This document shows positions 16,361 through 25,067 of a stretch of DNA of 64,000 nt, piece by piece; the stretch's first letter is position 1; every line of letters begins with the position of its first letter. Under the pieces are notes generated by a model. It was not told the DNA's origin, ran no database searches, and saw nothing but the letters and a program-made list of their open reading frames with translations. The translations under genes were made by a program, and so were the position numbers. The stretch is from contig NZ_LXXZ01000040.1 in assembly GCF_003244875.1 (NCBI RefSeq), positions 62,001-126,000 on the forward strand. The letters are read 5' to 3'. This stretch comes from Stenotrophomonas sepilia (lineage in GTDB: Bacteria > Pseudomonadota > Gammaproteobacteria > Xanthomonadales > Xanthomonadaceae).

Positions 16361-18556
16361 TCAATCTGAAGAACCGACGGCACCCGCTCCCTGGCTCGCT
16401 GGCAGCAGGGAAGGTCGCTGGTCAAACCACTCCCTTGCTTTCGCCAGGTGCCATTGGCGCTGGTCACCGTCCAGCTCGATGCCCGCACCCAGCAGCCCCC
16501 AGCGCAGGTAGAGATCACCGCGCTTGCGCTGGTCGAGCAGATCCAGCCGCGCGCGTACCGAAAGCCGATCGTTCTCGGCCTGCAGTCCATCGATGATCAG
16601 ATGGCCCGGGCGCCAGCGCAGCGTCGCCCGTGCCTGCACCTGGCCGGAATCCAACAGCGACAGGGTCCAGCGCGGGTAGTCGGTACGCTCTGCGAACAGT
16701 GCAAGCAAAGGGCGGGCATCGCTGAGATCCAGATCCGTGGTGGCATCGACCTGGAAGGGCGACTGCGCGTCGATGCGGCCACGCTTGAAGGCCACGCGGC
16801 CTTTCCATGGGCTTGTTTGCTCTGTATCCGCCACCTGCACATTGCGCAGCTCGACGGTGGTGCCGGACAGATCGAAATGACGCTGATTGAAGTCACCGCG
16901 GCGCAGCGTTGCCTTCACGTCGACGTCGCCGCCCATGTCCAGCCCTGCCACCTTGGCGCTGGCATTGCGCCCCAGCAGCCGGGCAGTGCCGTGGCCGACG
17001 CGTCCATCGGTGTCGAGCGTGGCATCGCCGCTCAGGCTGCCGGTGCCACGGAGCAGCCGCACCTGCGGCGAGCCCAGGTAACGGTTGTAGGCGGCCAAGT
17101 CGGGAATCGTTGCTTGGCTGAAGCGCAGGTGCGCGCGGACACCCTTGCGCAGCTCCTGCAGGCGACCATCACCGGTCAGGTCCAGGGCCAGATCACGGCC
17201 GTCGAACAGGCGCACGTCCTTGGCATCGGTTGGCCGAGCAGTGAATCGTGGCAGCCGGACAGCCAGCTGTGCCTGGCTGGGGCTGCCGGCCTTCAGTTCG
17301 CCATGGGCGCTGGCCGTGCCGGCCAGGCGTACGCCGGCGACTTCGGCCACGGCTTCGGCGGCCGGAATGTCCACGGTGCTGCCTTCGATCAGTTCGCCGT
17401 TGCGCACGCGCAGGTCCGCCTTCAGCGTGCCGCCGCCGTCCAGCTGCAGCCACGGCTTGCGAACGAACAGGGCAGGGATCCAGTTGAGCGAAGTGAACGT
17501 CCATTCGCCGCGCACTGTGCCGGAGCTGCGTTCCAGCAGCTGGGCGGGCTGCTGGAAGGGAATGTTCCGGCCACTGATGTGCAGATCGGCATCCACTTCG
17601 CTGCCTGAGCCGGGCTTGGGCGGCAGGCGGGCCTGCAGGCGCAGGTCGTTGGACACATTGAGCTGCAGGGCCAGCACGCCGCGATTGGGGGCACCATCAC
17701 CCAGGTAGAGCGGCACCTGCCAGATTGCGCGGTCCCCGGGCTGCAGCTGGCCGTCAATCAGGTGCAGCGCCAGCTGCAGGCGTCCGGGCACGGGCGCGCT
17801 GGAGATCTTCGGCGTTGTGGCATCCGTGTCCATGCGCAGGCCCTGGCTGCGGGCGTCGACCTCGAGCTGGGCATTCAGCAGCTTCAACTTGGCCAGACCG
17901 GGCGCCTGGTCCCGATAGTGGCGCGGATAGCTGAAGCGCGCTGTGAGATCCATGTCGCCCAACAGCTGCACGCCGTCAAAACTGGTGTCCGCATCGCTGA
18001 ACGCCACCTCGGATTCGAAGAGCTCCGACGGCCCGCCGCGCAGCTGCTTGAGGAAGCCCACCGCACCCCGGCCCTTGCCAATGATCAGCAACTTGCCAAA
18101 GCGTGCGCTGCGGATGCTGTCGCTGTGGATGGCGTCGAAACGGAGCGTCCAGCCGCGGTCGCTGCGCGGCGGTGGCGGGATGGCTTCTTCGACGCGGCTG
18201 ATCTCGGCGGAAACCCCCGTTGCCTGCAAGCGCGGAACCCGCACCTCGCGCTGGAACAGGGGCAGCACCGCCAACCGGGCGCTGGCGCGCTCGGCATGCA
18301 GCACGTAGACCGTGTGGTTCACGTGGCCGCGCATGTGCACGTTCCAGGCGATGACATGGCCGGGCAGCAGCGTGATGGCCGGGCCGGTGGTCATCACGAA
18401 CTTGTGCGGCTTGCGGTTGGTGACCTGATCGAACAGCGGGGTATTGAGGAAGATGTTGCCGGCCAGCAGGTACAGCAGGTAGATGCCCAGCAGGACGTAG
18501 GCGGGAACGCGCCACCGTCGAAGCCGGTGCGGGATGTGCACGGAAACAGGAGACAT
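16361..18556 (-). CDS. AsmA-like inner-membrane-anchored envelope protein
   Basis: 731 residues. One N-terminal transmembrane helix (about residues 17-37) is followed by a long periplasmic part of repetitive beta-strand sequence rich in G, L, D and R. It includes recurrent hydrophobic-alternating segments such as GELIEGSTVDIPAAE and GRVAFKRGRIDAQSPF. This layout (anchor, then repeated beta-groove, then amphipathic C-terminus) is that of AsmA/TamB/YhdP-type proteins, which move phospholipid between membranes. I assign it to this superfamily by pattern only and do not know the subfamily. It is same-strand with tspO but tspO has its own promoter between them. Confidence 0.6.
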   Translation of the reverse strand: MSPVSVHIPHRLRRWRVPAYVLLGIYLLYLLAGNIFLNTPLFDQVTNRKPHKFVMTTGPAITLLPGHVIAWNVHMRGHVNHTVYVLHAERASARLAVLPLFQREVRVPRLQATGVSAEISRVEEAIPPPPRSDRGWTLRFDAIHSDSIRSARFGKLLIIGKGRGAVGFLKQLRGGPSELFESEVAFSDADTSFDGVQLLGDMDLTARFSYPRHYRDQAPGLAKLKLLNAQLEVDARSQGLRMDTDATTPKISSAPVPGRLQLALHLIDGQLQPGDRAIWQVPLYLGDGAPNRGVLALQLNVSNDLRLQARLPPKPGSGSEVDADLHISGRNIPFQQPAQLLERSSGTVRGEWTFTSLNWIPALFVRKPWLQLDGGGTLKADLRVRNGELIEGSTVDIPAAEAVAEVAGVRLAGTASAHGELKAGSPSQAQLAVRLPRFTARPTDAKDVRLFDGRDLALDLTGDGRLQELRKGVRAHLRFSQATIPDLAAYNRYLGSPQVRLLRGTGSLSGDATLDTDGRVGHGTARLLGRNASAKVAGLDMGGDVDVKATLRRGDFNQRHFDLSGTTVELRNVQVADTEQTSPWKGRVAFKRGRIDAQSPFQVDATTDLDLSDARPLLALFAERTDYPRWTLSLLDSGQVQARATLRWRPGHLIIDGLQAENDRLSVRARLDLLDQRKRGDLYLRWGLLGAGIELDGDQRQWHLAKAREWFDQRPSLLPASQGAGAVGSSD

Positions 18557-18689
18557 CTACTGCTCTGAGGGCCGGAATTTCCACAACTATTGCGGAGCCG
18601 ATGGCGGTGGCGCGTGAAGCAGCCATGGGGCAGGGGCTGGATTCTGGTAGTGTCCGGCCTGGTCACCACCACAGATCTGCAGGAGACGC

Positions 18690-19169
18690 ATGGAGATCCG
18701 GCCCGCCCGTGCAGGCGATTTCGACGCGATGTGGGGCATGTTCAAGGCGGCCATTGCGGCGCAGGATGCGCTGCCCTTTGCCGGCTCTTTTGGAGTCGAA
18801 ACGTTTCGCGCGCATTGGTTCCAGGCCCAGGCACCTCATGTAGCTATGCTGGAGGGCCGAGTTGTGGGCATGTACAAGATGGGCCCGAATTTCCCCGACC
18901 TTGGGGCGCATGTGGCCAGCGCCACGTATGTGGTGGATGCGCCGGCACAAGGGCAAGGTGTGGGCCGGGCCCTGGTGGAACACAGTCTGGAGCGGGCGAG
19001 GGCGGAAGGATTCCTGGCCATGCAGTTCAATTACGTGGTCAGTACCAATGGGCCGGCGGTGGCGCTGTATCGGAAGCTGGGGTTTGCGGTAGTGGGGACG
19101 CTGCCACAGGCGTTCCGGCACCGGGAACTGGGGCTGGTGGACGTCTTTGTGATGCACCGGTTCCTGTAG
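18690..19169 (+). CDS. GNAT family N-acetyltransferase
   Basis: 159 residues with the GNAT fold: N-terminal IRPARAGDFDAMWGMFKAA, beta-4 SATYVVDAP followed by the acetyl-CoA loop AQGQGVGRALVEHSL (Q/R-x-x-G-x-G/A), and the C-terminal NGPAVALYRKLGFAVVG. The acceptor substrate cannot be predicted. A Shine-Dalgarno (AGGAG) lies just before the ATG at 18690. It is a monocistronic gene, and about 210 nt separate it from the alkylsulfatase. Confidence 0.88.
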   Translation: MEIRPARAGDFDAMWGMFKAAIAAQDALPFAGSFGVETFRAHWFQAQAPHVAMLEGRVVGMYKMGPNFPDLGAHVASATYVVDAPAQGQGVGRALVEHSLERARAEGFLAMQFNYVVSTNGPAVALYRKLGFAVVGTLPQAFRHRELGLVDVFVMHRFL

Positions 19170-19382
19170 CGGGAATAGAGCGGCGTCACTAAAGAGTGCG
19201 GTTGGCGTGGCCAACGTGGCGCGCTGAGATTCAAGGCTCCCGCTGACGCCGGCATCACGCCAGCTGCATCAATAATTCGGCCCTTCGCGACACTCGCTGG
19301 CAGCGCCAGCGACTTTCGAAGTAGGTCGCTCCCTTCATCGAAAGCTCATCACTCGGCCAACGTCAATTGAAGGAACGCAAAG

Positions 19383-21398
19383 ATGAACAGCGGTGCGCGC
19401 ATGCCTCGTGGATGTGTCCTGGGCATCCTGATGGCTTCCACGCTGCTCGACTCCGGCACTGCACTGGGTTCCAGTACCGGCACTTCGCAGCGCACCCCGC
19501 CTGCGAGCGCGAGCAGGGCTACCGAAAACATCAACCGTCGCGTGCTCTCCCAGCTCGATTTCAGTGATCGTGCAGACTTCGATTCGGCCAATCGCGGATT
19601 GATCGCGCCGTTTGACGGGATCATCCGTGGCGACAAGGGGCAAGTCATATGGGACATGCACTCCTACGCGTTCCTGCAGGACGAGACATCACCGGCTACA
19701 GTGAACCCCAGCCTGTGGCGGCAGGAGCGCCTGAACCGCATAGCAGGACTCTTCAAGGTGACGGACCACGTGTACCAGGTGCGCGGACTGGACCTGTCGA
19801 ACATGACCATTATTGAGACAGCCAAAGGCCTGGTCATCATCGACCCCCTTGTCTCGACGGAGACGGCCAAGGCCGCGCTGGATCTCTATCGGGCCCATGT
19901 AGGGCAGCTACCCGTCAAGGCAGTGATCTACTCGCACTCCCATGTTGATCACTACGGGGGCGTGAAGGGCGTCGTCGACGAGCGTGACGTCCAGCGGAGA
20001 AGCGTGCGGATCTATGCGCCGGCAGGTTTCATGGAACATGCAGTTTCCGAGAACGTCTATGCCGGCAATGCCATGACCCGGCGCGCGCAGTACATGTACG
20101 GCGCGCTGCTGCCCAAGGGGGCTCAAGGCCAGGTGGGTGCAGGCCTGGGCAAAACGACCTCGCGCGGTACTGTAAGCCTGATCGCGCCAACCGATATCAT
20201 CGGCTCCGCCGGGCAGGCGGTGGAAAGCGTGACGATTGATGGCCTGCAGCTCGAGTTCCAGCTGACGCCAGGCACGGAGGCGCCAGCGGAGATGAATGTC
20301 TATGTGCCGCAGTATCGCGCCCTCGGCATCGCGGAAAACGCAACGAGAACCCAGCACAACGTGCTGACCATTCGTGGCGCCCAGGTCCGGGATCCGAAAG
20401 TCTGGTCGGAGTATCTGGACCAGACCATCAGCCGCTATGCCGCCCGTTCGGATGTGGTGTTCGCGCAGCACCATTGGCCCACATGGGGCGGGGCGGAGAT
20501 CACCACGTTCCTGTCCGACCAGCGGGACATGTACCGGTATATTCACGACCAGACATTGCGGCTGGCCAACCGCGGCATGACGCCACTGGAAATTGCCGAC
20601 ACCCTGAAAGAACTGCCCGAGCCGCTGGGAAAGCGCTGGTACAGCCGCGGGTACTACGGCACGCTTTCACACAATGTGAGAGCGGTCTACCAGCGCTATC
20701 TCGGCTACTACGACGGGAACCCTGCCAATCTGAATCCGCTGCCACCGTCGGACGTCGCGCGGCGCTACGTTGATTTCATGGGCGGCGAGTCGGCATTACT
20801 TGAGAAGGCACGGCGTTCTTTTGACCAGGGTGATTATCGCTGGGTCGCTGAAGTAGCCAAGCACATCGTGTTCGCGAATCCGGATTCGCGCGAAGGACGT
20901 GCACTCCTGGCCGACGCATTGGAGCAGATGGGATACCAGAGCGAGGCGGGCACATGGCGCAACGCCATGTTGATGGGAGCACTTGAACTGCGCGATGGCG
21001 TACCGAAGGGCGGTGCTACCACCGCGTCACCTGACGTATTGAAGGCCATGACAGTCGGCATGCTGTTCGACTACCTCGCCATACGCCTGGACGGGCCTGC
21101 GGCTGCAAGGGCAGGGAACGCCAGCATTGCCTGGATCATTCCCGAATCCAAGGAACGCTACTTGGTGACGCTGCGGTCGGGCGCGCTCTCCTATCGGCCG
21201 CTCGCTGACCAGGACCAAGCAGATGCGACCGTGGAGCTTCCCCGGAGCACACTCAACCAGCTTGTCATGGGCGCACAGCCGGCGCGCGAGCTGCTGGCCG
21301 GGCCGGCCGTCAAGCTGCGTGGCAAGCGATCCGCAGTCGAGAACCTGTTCGCGAACGTAGAAACGTTCGATGTCATGTTCAACATCGTGACCCCATGA
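19383..21398 (+). CDS. sdsA: SdsA1-type alkylsulfatase (metallo-beta-lactamase fold)
   Basis: 671 residues, close to the family length of about 660. After an N-terminal signal peptide comes an MBL domain with the di-zinc motif SHSHVDHYGG (HxHxDH) and the downstream QHHWPTWGG that supplies further ligands. A helical dimerisation segment (RGYYGTLSHNVRAVYQRYLGYYDGNP) and a C-terminal SCP2-like lipid-binding domain follow, giving the class III alkylsulfatase architecture. It hydrolyses SDS and related primary alkyl sulfates in the periplasm. A good ribosome site (GAAGGAACG) precedes the ATG. Its TGA overlaps the ATG of the next, broken, outer-membrane gene (ATGA), so the two formed an operon. Confidence 0.92.
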   Translation: MNSGARMPRGCVLGILMASTLLDSGTALGSSTGTSQRTPPASASRATENINRRVLSQLDFSDRADFDSANRGLIAPFDGIIRGDKGQVIWDMHSYAFLQDETSPATVNPSLWRQERLNRIAGLFKVTDHVYQVRGLDLSNMTIIETAKGLVIIDPLVSTETAKAALDLYRAHVGQLPVKAVIYSHSHVDHYGGVKGVVDERDVQRRSVRIYAPAGFMEHAVSENVYAGNAMTRRAQYMYGALLPKGAQGQVGAGLGKTTSRGTVSLIAPTDIIGSAGQAVESVTIDGLQLEFQLTPGTEAPAEMNVYVPQYRALGIAENATRTQHNVLTIRGAQVRDPKVWSEYLDQTISRYAARSDVVFAQHHWPTWGGAEITTFLSDQRDMYRYIHDQTLRLANRGMTPLEIADTLKELPEPLGKRWYSRGYYGTLSHNVRAVYQRYLGYYDGNPANLNPLPPSDVARRYVDFMGGESALLEKARRSFDQGDYRWVAEVAKHIVFANPDSREGRALLADALEQMGYQSEAGTWRNAMLMGALELRDGVPKGGATTASPDVLKAMTVGMLFDYLAIRLDGPAAARAGNASIAWIIPESKERYLVTLRSGALSYRPLADQDQADATVELPRSTLNQLVMGAQPARELLAGPAVKLRGKRSAVENLFANVETFDVMFNIVTP

Positions 21399-22282
21399 AC
21401 ACCTACCTCCGTCCTCTGGCCACATCTGCCGTTGCGCTTGCGGCATTCGGGATGAATGCCGATGCGCGCGCCGATGGAGCCCGCGATTGGTAGAACGTGC
21501 CAGTAGATACCAACCTGCTGTTCGTCTACTACACGTATGCGCGCAACGAAATCGCGTTCGACCCCTCGCTTCCGGTCGATGGCGCCCGGATTGAATCCCA
21601 GCTGGGAATCATTCGCTATGCGCGCACCTTCGCTCTGGGCGACCGCATCGCGGGCATCCAGGTCTTGGCGCCCTATGGCAAGGTAACCGGCAGTATCGGT
21701 GGCACACCGCTACGCACATCCGCCTCCGGCATGGGCGATGCCACCGGGATCTTCCTGGTCAACGTGTTCGGGGCGCCTGCGCTCACGCCGTGGGAAGCGG
21801 GCGCCTACCTGACCGCGTCCGTCGGCGTGACCGCGCCCACGGGCAGCTATGACCGGGATTCCATCCTGAATCTGGGGAAAAACCGCTGGTCCTACAAGCC
21901 TCAGTTGGCCTATGGGTTGCCTCTGGCTGAAGGGACACTGCTGGCCATCAACGGCAACGTTCAATTCTATGGTGATGCGGAAAGGCCAGGAGAGGCTGCG
22001 TTGGAGCAGAAGCCGCTCTACGGATTGGATCTGCATCTGAGCACAAATGTGGGTGAACGGGTCTGGCTGTCGATGGATGCCAATTACGCGCACGGCGGCA
22101 GGAGCGGCTCCGGCGGCGTATGGAAAGACAACGGCCAGCGGACCTTGAAGATGGGCGTGAGCGGCAATTACGCGTTTTCACCTCGAGTCGGGTTGAGCGT
22201 ATCGGCCAATCGCACCGTTCTGAGGCGGGATGTCACACCGGCAGCGACGACTGTGTCGGTCAACTGCAGCTTTGTGTTCTGA
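21395..22282 (+). pseudogene. Outer-membrane protein gene interrupted by an in-frame TAG
   Basis: The ATG at 21395 overlaps the sdsA stop and begins a signal-peptide-like stretch (LATSAVALAAFGMNADARA). After 32 codons the frame meets TAG at 21491-21493 and then continues open, in the same frame, for another 262 codons to 22282. The downstream part is beta-barrel-like (alternating hydrophobic strands, terminal NCSFVF) and resembles the phenol meta-pathway-associated outer-membrane family (PF13557). The most economical reading is a CAG-to-TAG nonsense mutation, giving a recent pseudogene. Amber read-through, or restart at the GTG at 21497 without a signal peptide, are less likely alternatives. 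A base-call error must be excluded. Confidence 0.8.
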
Positions 22283-22327
22283 GGCTGCGCCGAGCTCATC
22301 CGTGACAGACGGAGCGCGGGGCGTTGG

Positions 22328-22346
22328 CATTAACGTGACGCATCAC
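22328..22346 (+). repeat. Solitary copy of the ATTAACGTGACGCRTCAC palindrome
   Basis: The near-palindrome GTGACGCATCAC (22335-22346), preceded by CATTAAC, differs by one base from the perfect GTGACGCGTCAC found in the two upstream elements at 54.3 and 55.9 kb. It lies 45 nt after the broken outer-membrane gene. It may be a protein-binding site; no regulator is assigned. Confidence 0.5.
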
Positions 22347-22666
22347 GACCATCGGGTGGCGATGGTCGCGGGGCACCCGAAATCCTTGGCCCTGAACGCA
22401 AAGGGCCACGCGCATGCGCGACTGGAACCCCCGAAGTCTCGGTATCAAGCCGCCGCAAGCAGCTATTCCGGACGGGCGCAGCCCTCGCACGGCCACGACA
22501 GACATGCTGAACGGGGTCTCGGGTGCTCGGCGGCCAGCCCAGCAGAGGCGCAGGAGCGGTAGAGTGAGGGGAACTTCGATCAAGAGCCGTAATCGCCAGG
22601 ATCGGGACGGTTACATGCCGCCGCAGGGCGGTGGCTGAGGTAAGAGAAGCTCACAACGGCTTCCCG

Positions 22667-22694
22667 CCTGAACATAATATACATTATGCGAAAT
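22667..22694 (-). other. dif: dif site (XerC/XerD recombination site)
   Basis: Read on the minus strand: XerC arm ATTTCGCATAA, centre TGTATA, XerD arm TTATGTTCAGG. The inner bases of both arms and the whole 6-nt centre are identical to the classical proteobacterial dif. Only the outer four bases of the XerD arm (CAGG instead of AAAT) differ. Such a hybrid arm is expected when an element has integrated by Xer recombination, or it may be a lineage variant. It places the window at the replication terminus. Confidence 0.8.
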
Positions 22695-23290
22695 GCTACT
22701 TAGCCGGCGCAGGCTACGCCGCTTGGCCGCTTTTGTCGGTTCTGCTGATTGACGTTGAACGGCCGCCCCCGCTGCAGCAGACATTCGCCCCGATTGCTAC
22801 GAAAGTTCGCCCCCCAATTACTGGCTTGCCCAAAGAGACGCCCCCGAGACTTCTGCGCGAACAAGAATTCGCCCCTTGCTCCGCTGAAAATTGTGGTACC
22901 CGCGCCTTCTGCTTCACCAATTCGGTAGCTTCGACACGCGCGGCGACGGTCTGCCTCAAATCTGATGGCCTAAACTGCCGAGTTCTCGACAGATTTCAAG
23001 GCTGCCTCCCCGTAGCGTTGATGGGCCTGCTGCTGCATGCATTGCATTCTAAGGACATGACCGTAGTCATGATTCCACAATTGCTCCATGCACCAAAACA
23101 CGATCAGGGTGAGGAACCTGGCGCCTAGTGCTGACGTCCTTCGCATGCAGCCATACTGCCCGCAACTGGCCTTTGCCACGACCAGAAATTTGCGAAATAG
23201 CGATGAATGCAGCTGCCGTGTCCGCACTCAACCTGGGCTGCGTCAGATACCATGTGATCTGCACCAGGTGCAGCTGCGGAGTACTCCCCA

Positions 23291-23419
23291 ATGAACGAAA
23301 CTGATCGGTCGATCATGATCATCGCCTTGGTCATCGCCGTCTGGGCCTGTTCGTTTACAGGCTGTGCGATCTGGCTGGCAAATAGAGCGCGTCGTAGAAA
23401 GCTCCTTCGAAGTGAATGA
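23291..23419 (+). CDS. Small single-span membrane protein (42 aa)
   Basis: ATG at 23291, TGA at 23417. A charged N-terminus (MNETDRS) is followed by one hydrophobic helix of about 22 residues containing two cysteines, then a basic tail (NRARRRKLLRSE), which gives N-out/C-in topology. There is no good Shine-Dalgarno. It lies between two dif-like sites, and small membrane proteins of this kind occur in filamentous phages that use dif. That link is speculative. Confidence 0.4.
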   Translation: MNETDRSIMIIALVIAVWACSFTGCAIWLANRARRRKLLRSE

Positions 23420-23564
23420 GCTCAGGAGGCGTCGCGCCGCGATCGCTGGTTGGCGCGACCCCCAGAGGTGATCATCCCGGGCCGTGTCTGTACTGCGGTC
23501 ACTTGCTTCGTGCATCGACCCTAGAGTAGTGTTGGGACAACAAAGCTTTCTGAATCAATACGTT

Positions 23565-23592
23565 ACTTCGCATAACGTATCTTATGTTTGTC
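23565..23592 (+). other. Degenerate dif-like site
   Basis: Plus strand: ACTTCGCATAA, centre CGTATC, TTATGTTTGTC. The XerC arm and the inner XerD arm match dif; the centre (CGTATC versus TGTATA) and outer XerD arm differ. It is inverted relative to the canonical site 0.9 kb to the left. It could be the attachment site of an integrated element using Xer recombinases, or an old attR. Confidence 0.6.
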
Positions 23593-23735
23593 AGGGCGAT
23601 GTAAATGTCGATATGGCTTCGGTTTTTGCCGGATGCTGCCGATCTTTCGTCGAGGTGCGGCTTTCCCTGATAGACACTCAGGATTTCCTCTGACAGATTC
23701 GCTTGGCCAATCCAGGCGCAGCTAGGGGAACTTGC

Positions 23736-24065
23736 ATGGCAGCTCGATATGTTCTGAGTCGTTCGGGAACGCAGTACCGCTTTGTCCTTAAGGCCGGCAA
23801 TAACGAGATCATCCTCACCAGTGAATTGTATGCCTCCAAGCAGGGGGCACTGACTGGAATTGCTTCAGTCAAGGTGAACTCTCCTGACGATTCGCGCTAT
23901 GAGCGCAAGAACGCGGCAAACGGCCAGCCTATGTTCAACCTCAAGGCCGCTAATGGCGAGCGCATTGGTACCAGTGAGACCTACTCTTCCACCCAAGCCC
24001 GCGAGGCAGGAATTCAGGCTGTTAAGAACAACGGGCCAACTGCGCCAGTTGACGACCAGGCTTGA
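23736..24065 (+). CDS. DUF1508 (YegP-like) small protein
   Basis: 109 residues from the ATG at 23736, supported by AGGGGAACTTGC before it. The protein is two tandem copies of the DUF1508 module: each begins with a Y/M-F-L-K-A-x-N-G/N-E-R/I-I pattern (FVLKAGNNEIILTSELY, then FNLKAANGERIGTSETY) and ends with a basic A-G-I-x-x-V-K. YegP-type proteins are small, soluble and of unknown biochemical function. They are widespread and often near mobile DNA. It is the first clear gene on the right of the dif-like sites. Confidence 0.85.
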   Translation: MAARYVLSRSGTQYRFVLKAGNNEIILTSELYASKQGALTGIASVKVNSPDDSRYERKNAANGQPMFNLKAANGERIGTSETYSSTQAREAGIQAVKNNGPTAPVDDQA

Positions 24066-24267
24066 ATTCCAAATGGGGAGCATGCCGCTCCCCATTCTCG
24101 GCTACCCCGCCCTGCCCTCGGTGCCTGCCACACCCACCGGCCAAAAATACAGATCCGCGGGCGTGTCCTATTCGCGAGGCTTGGGACGTTTTCCCCACAG
24201 ATCGCCCACAATCTTCCGACTTGCTAGACTCGTGTCCTGTGTGGTCTCCATAGTGCGAGGCGGCTGA

Positions 24268-24729
24268 ATGCACTTCGACACCTTTACGCCCGCTCAACGG
24301 ATCCTCCGAGATGCGGCTGACGCGCGCCAAGCACTTGCTGAGCAATGGCTCACTGCAGCACAGGTCAGTCAGGGGCTTGGCTCTCATGCTCCGAACGGTG
24401 GCCGCCTGGTCAGCCAGTTGCGCCGCGCTGGCAAGTTGCTCGGGGTCTACGTCACCAATCCGTCGCCCAGTTACCGCTACCCGACCTGGCAGTTCCTGCC
24501 GAGCGGCCAGCCTGTGGACCACCTGGCCGAGATTCTGGCTGTGCTGCGTGAGTTCGGTCCTTTTGAGCATGAGCCAAGCGGACTGCGGCGAAGCACCTAT
24601 TGGGGAGAAGTCGAGTGGTTTCTGTCGCCGCACGCGATGCTCGATGGTGGAACCCCATCCAAAATGCTGGCGTCGGACCCCTGCCGCGTTCTGAACGCCG
24701 CATGTGTGGAGTTTCAGGGCGAATCCTGA
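24268..24729 (+). CDS. Orphan ParS/MbcA-like antitoxin candidate (DUF2384-type)
   Basis: 153 residues. The middle SYRYPTWQFLPSGQPVDHLAEILAVL and the C-terminal WFLSPHAMLDGGTPSKML with SDPCRVLNAA follow the pattern of Xre/MbcA/ParS antitoxins. In these, the W(F)hxxPnxxLxGxTPxxhL stretch forms the toxin-binding domain. The N-terminal WLTAAQVSQGLG is helix-turn-helix-like. Normally a RES- or MbcT-type toxin gene follows, but none is visible within 2 kb on either side. The protein may be a solitary regulator or a remnant of a broken toxin-antitoxin pair. The family call is by motif only. Confidence 0.55.
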   Translation: MHFDTFTPAQRILRDAADARQALAEQWLTAAQVSQGLGSHAPNGGRLVSQLRRAGKLLGVYVTNPSPSYRYPTWQFLPSGQPVDHLAEILAVLREFGPFEHEPSGLRRSTYWGEVEWFLSPHAMLDGGTPSKMLASDPCRVLNAACVEFQGES

Positions 24730-24756
24730 CTATGCCGTTACTGCACTGGAGAGCGT

Positions 24757-24897
24757 TCAGCGCTGATGTCGGGCAATTGCTCGGTCGGTCTGGGTAGTCA
24801 TGATTCGCCATATCCCAAAGATCGGCGAGAAGAATCCGGCGGGCGTTTCTCTTGCGCCTTGGACGAACGCGCGGAGCATTTCTTGCAAGAGGTTCAT
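24757..24897 (-). CDS. Small basic/amphipathic protein (46 aa)
   Basis: ATG at 24897, TGA at 24757-24759. The sequence starts MNLLQEMLRAFVQGARETP and continues with a Gly/Phe-rich AGFFSPIFGIW helix. The pattern (short amphipathic helix, REAP/RETP turn, FxP-hydrophobic segment) is one I associate with small proteins of integrated elements. There is no clear Shine-Dalgarno. Function unknown; a short ORF call of this size is tentative. Confidence 0.4.
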   Translation of the reverse strand: MNLLQEMLRAFVQGARETPAGFFSPIFGIWRIMTTQTDRAIARHQR

Positions 24898-25067
24898 GGT
24901 CGTCTACTGGGGTAATTTTCTTGTAGTTCAACTATAGCGGCGGAGCTCGGCACGCCCAAGACGGTCCAGCTTCCTGTACGGAAACGAAAGCCGCTATCTG
25001 TTCGACAGATCTGAGACGTTTCCCCCACACGCTAGGGCTTCCCTGAGGGCGCCTGTTAGCCATATTT

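Larger units (their letters stand above)
22283..23735. other. Gene-poor interval at the edge of the accessory region
   Basis: About 1.45 kb without a confidently coding gene. It contains a lone palindrome at 22328-22346, a dif site at 22667-22694, a second dif-like site at 23565-23592, and a 42-codon membrane ORF at 23291-23419. A 165-codon plus-strand frame at 22631-23128 crosses the dif sequence and has no recognisable features, so I do not call it a gene. The interval may be debris from repeated Xer-mediated insertions. Confidence 0.6.

Noticed and set aside
22631..23128. 165-codon plus-strand frame over the dif site
   Set aside because: Crosses the conserved dif core, has no domain or ribosome site, and its cysteine- and proline-rich composition looks random.
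24730..25067. Toxin gene partner for the ParS/MbcA-like antitoxin
   Set aside because: No frame of adequate length follows on the same strand; only a 46-residue minus-strand ORF is present.
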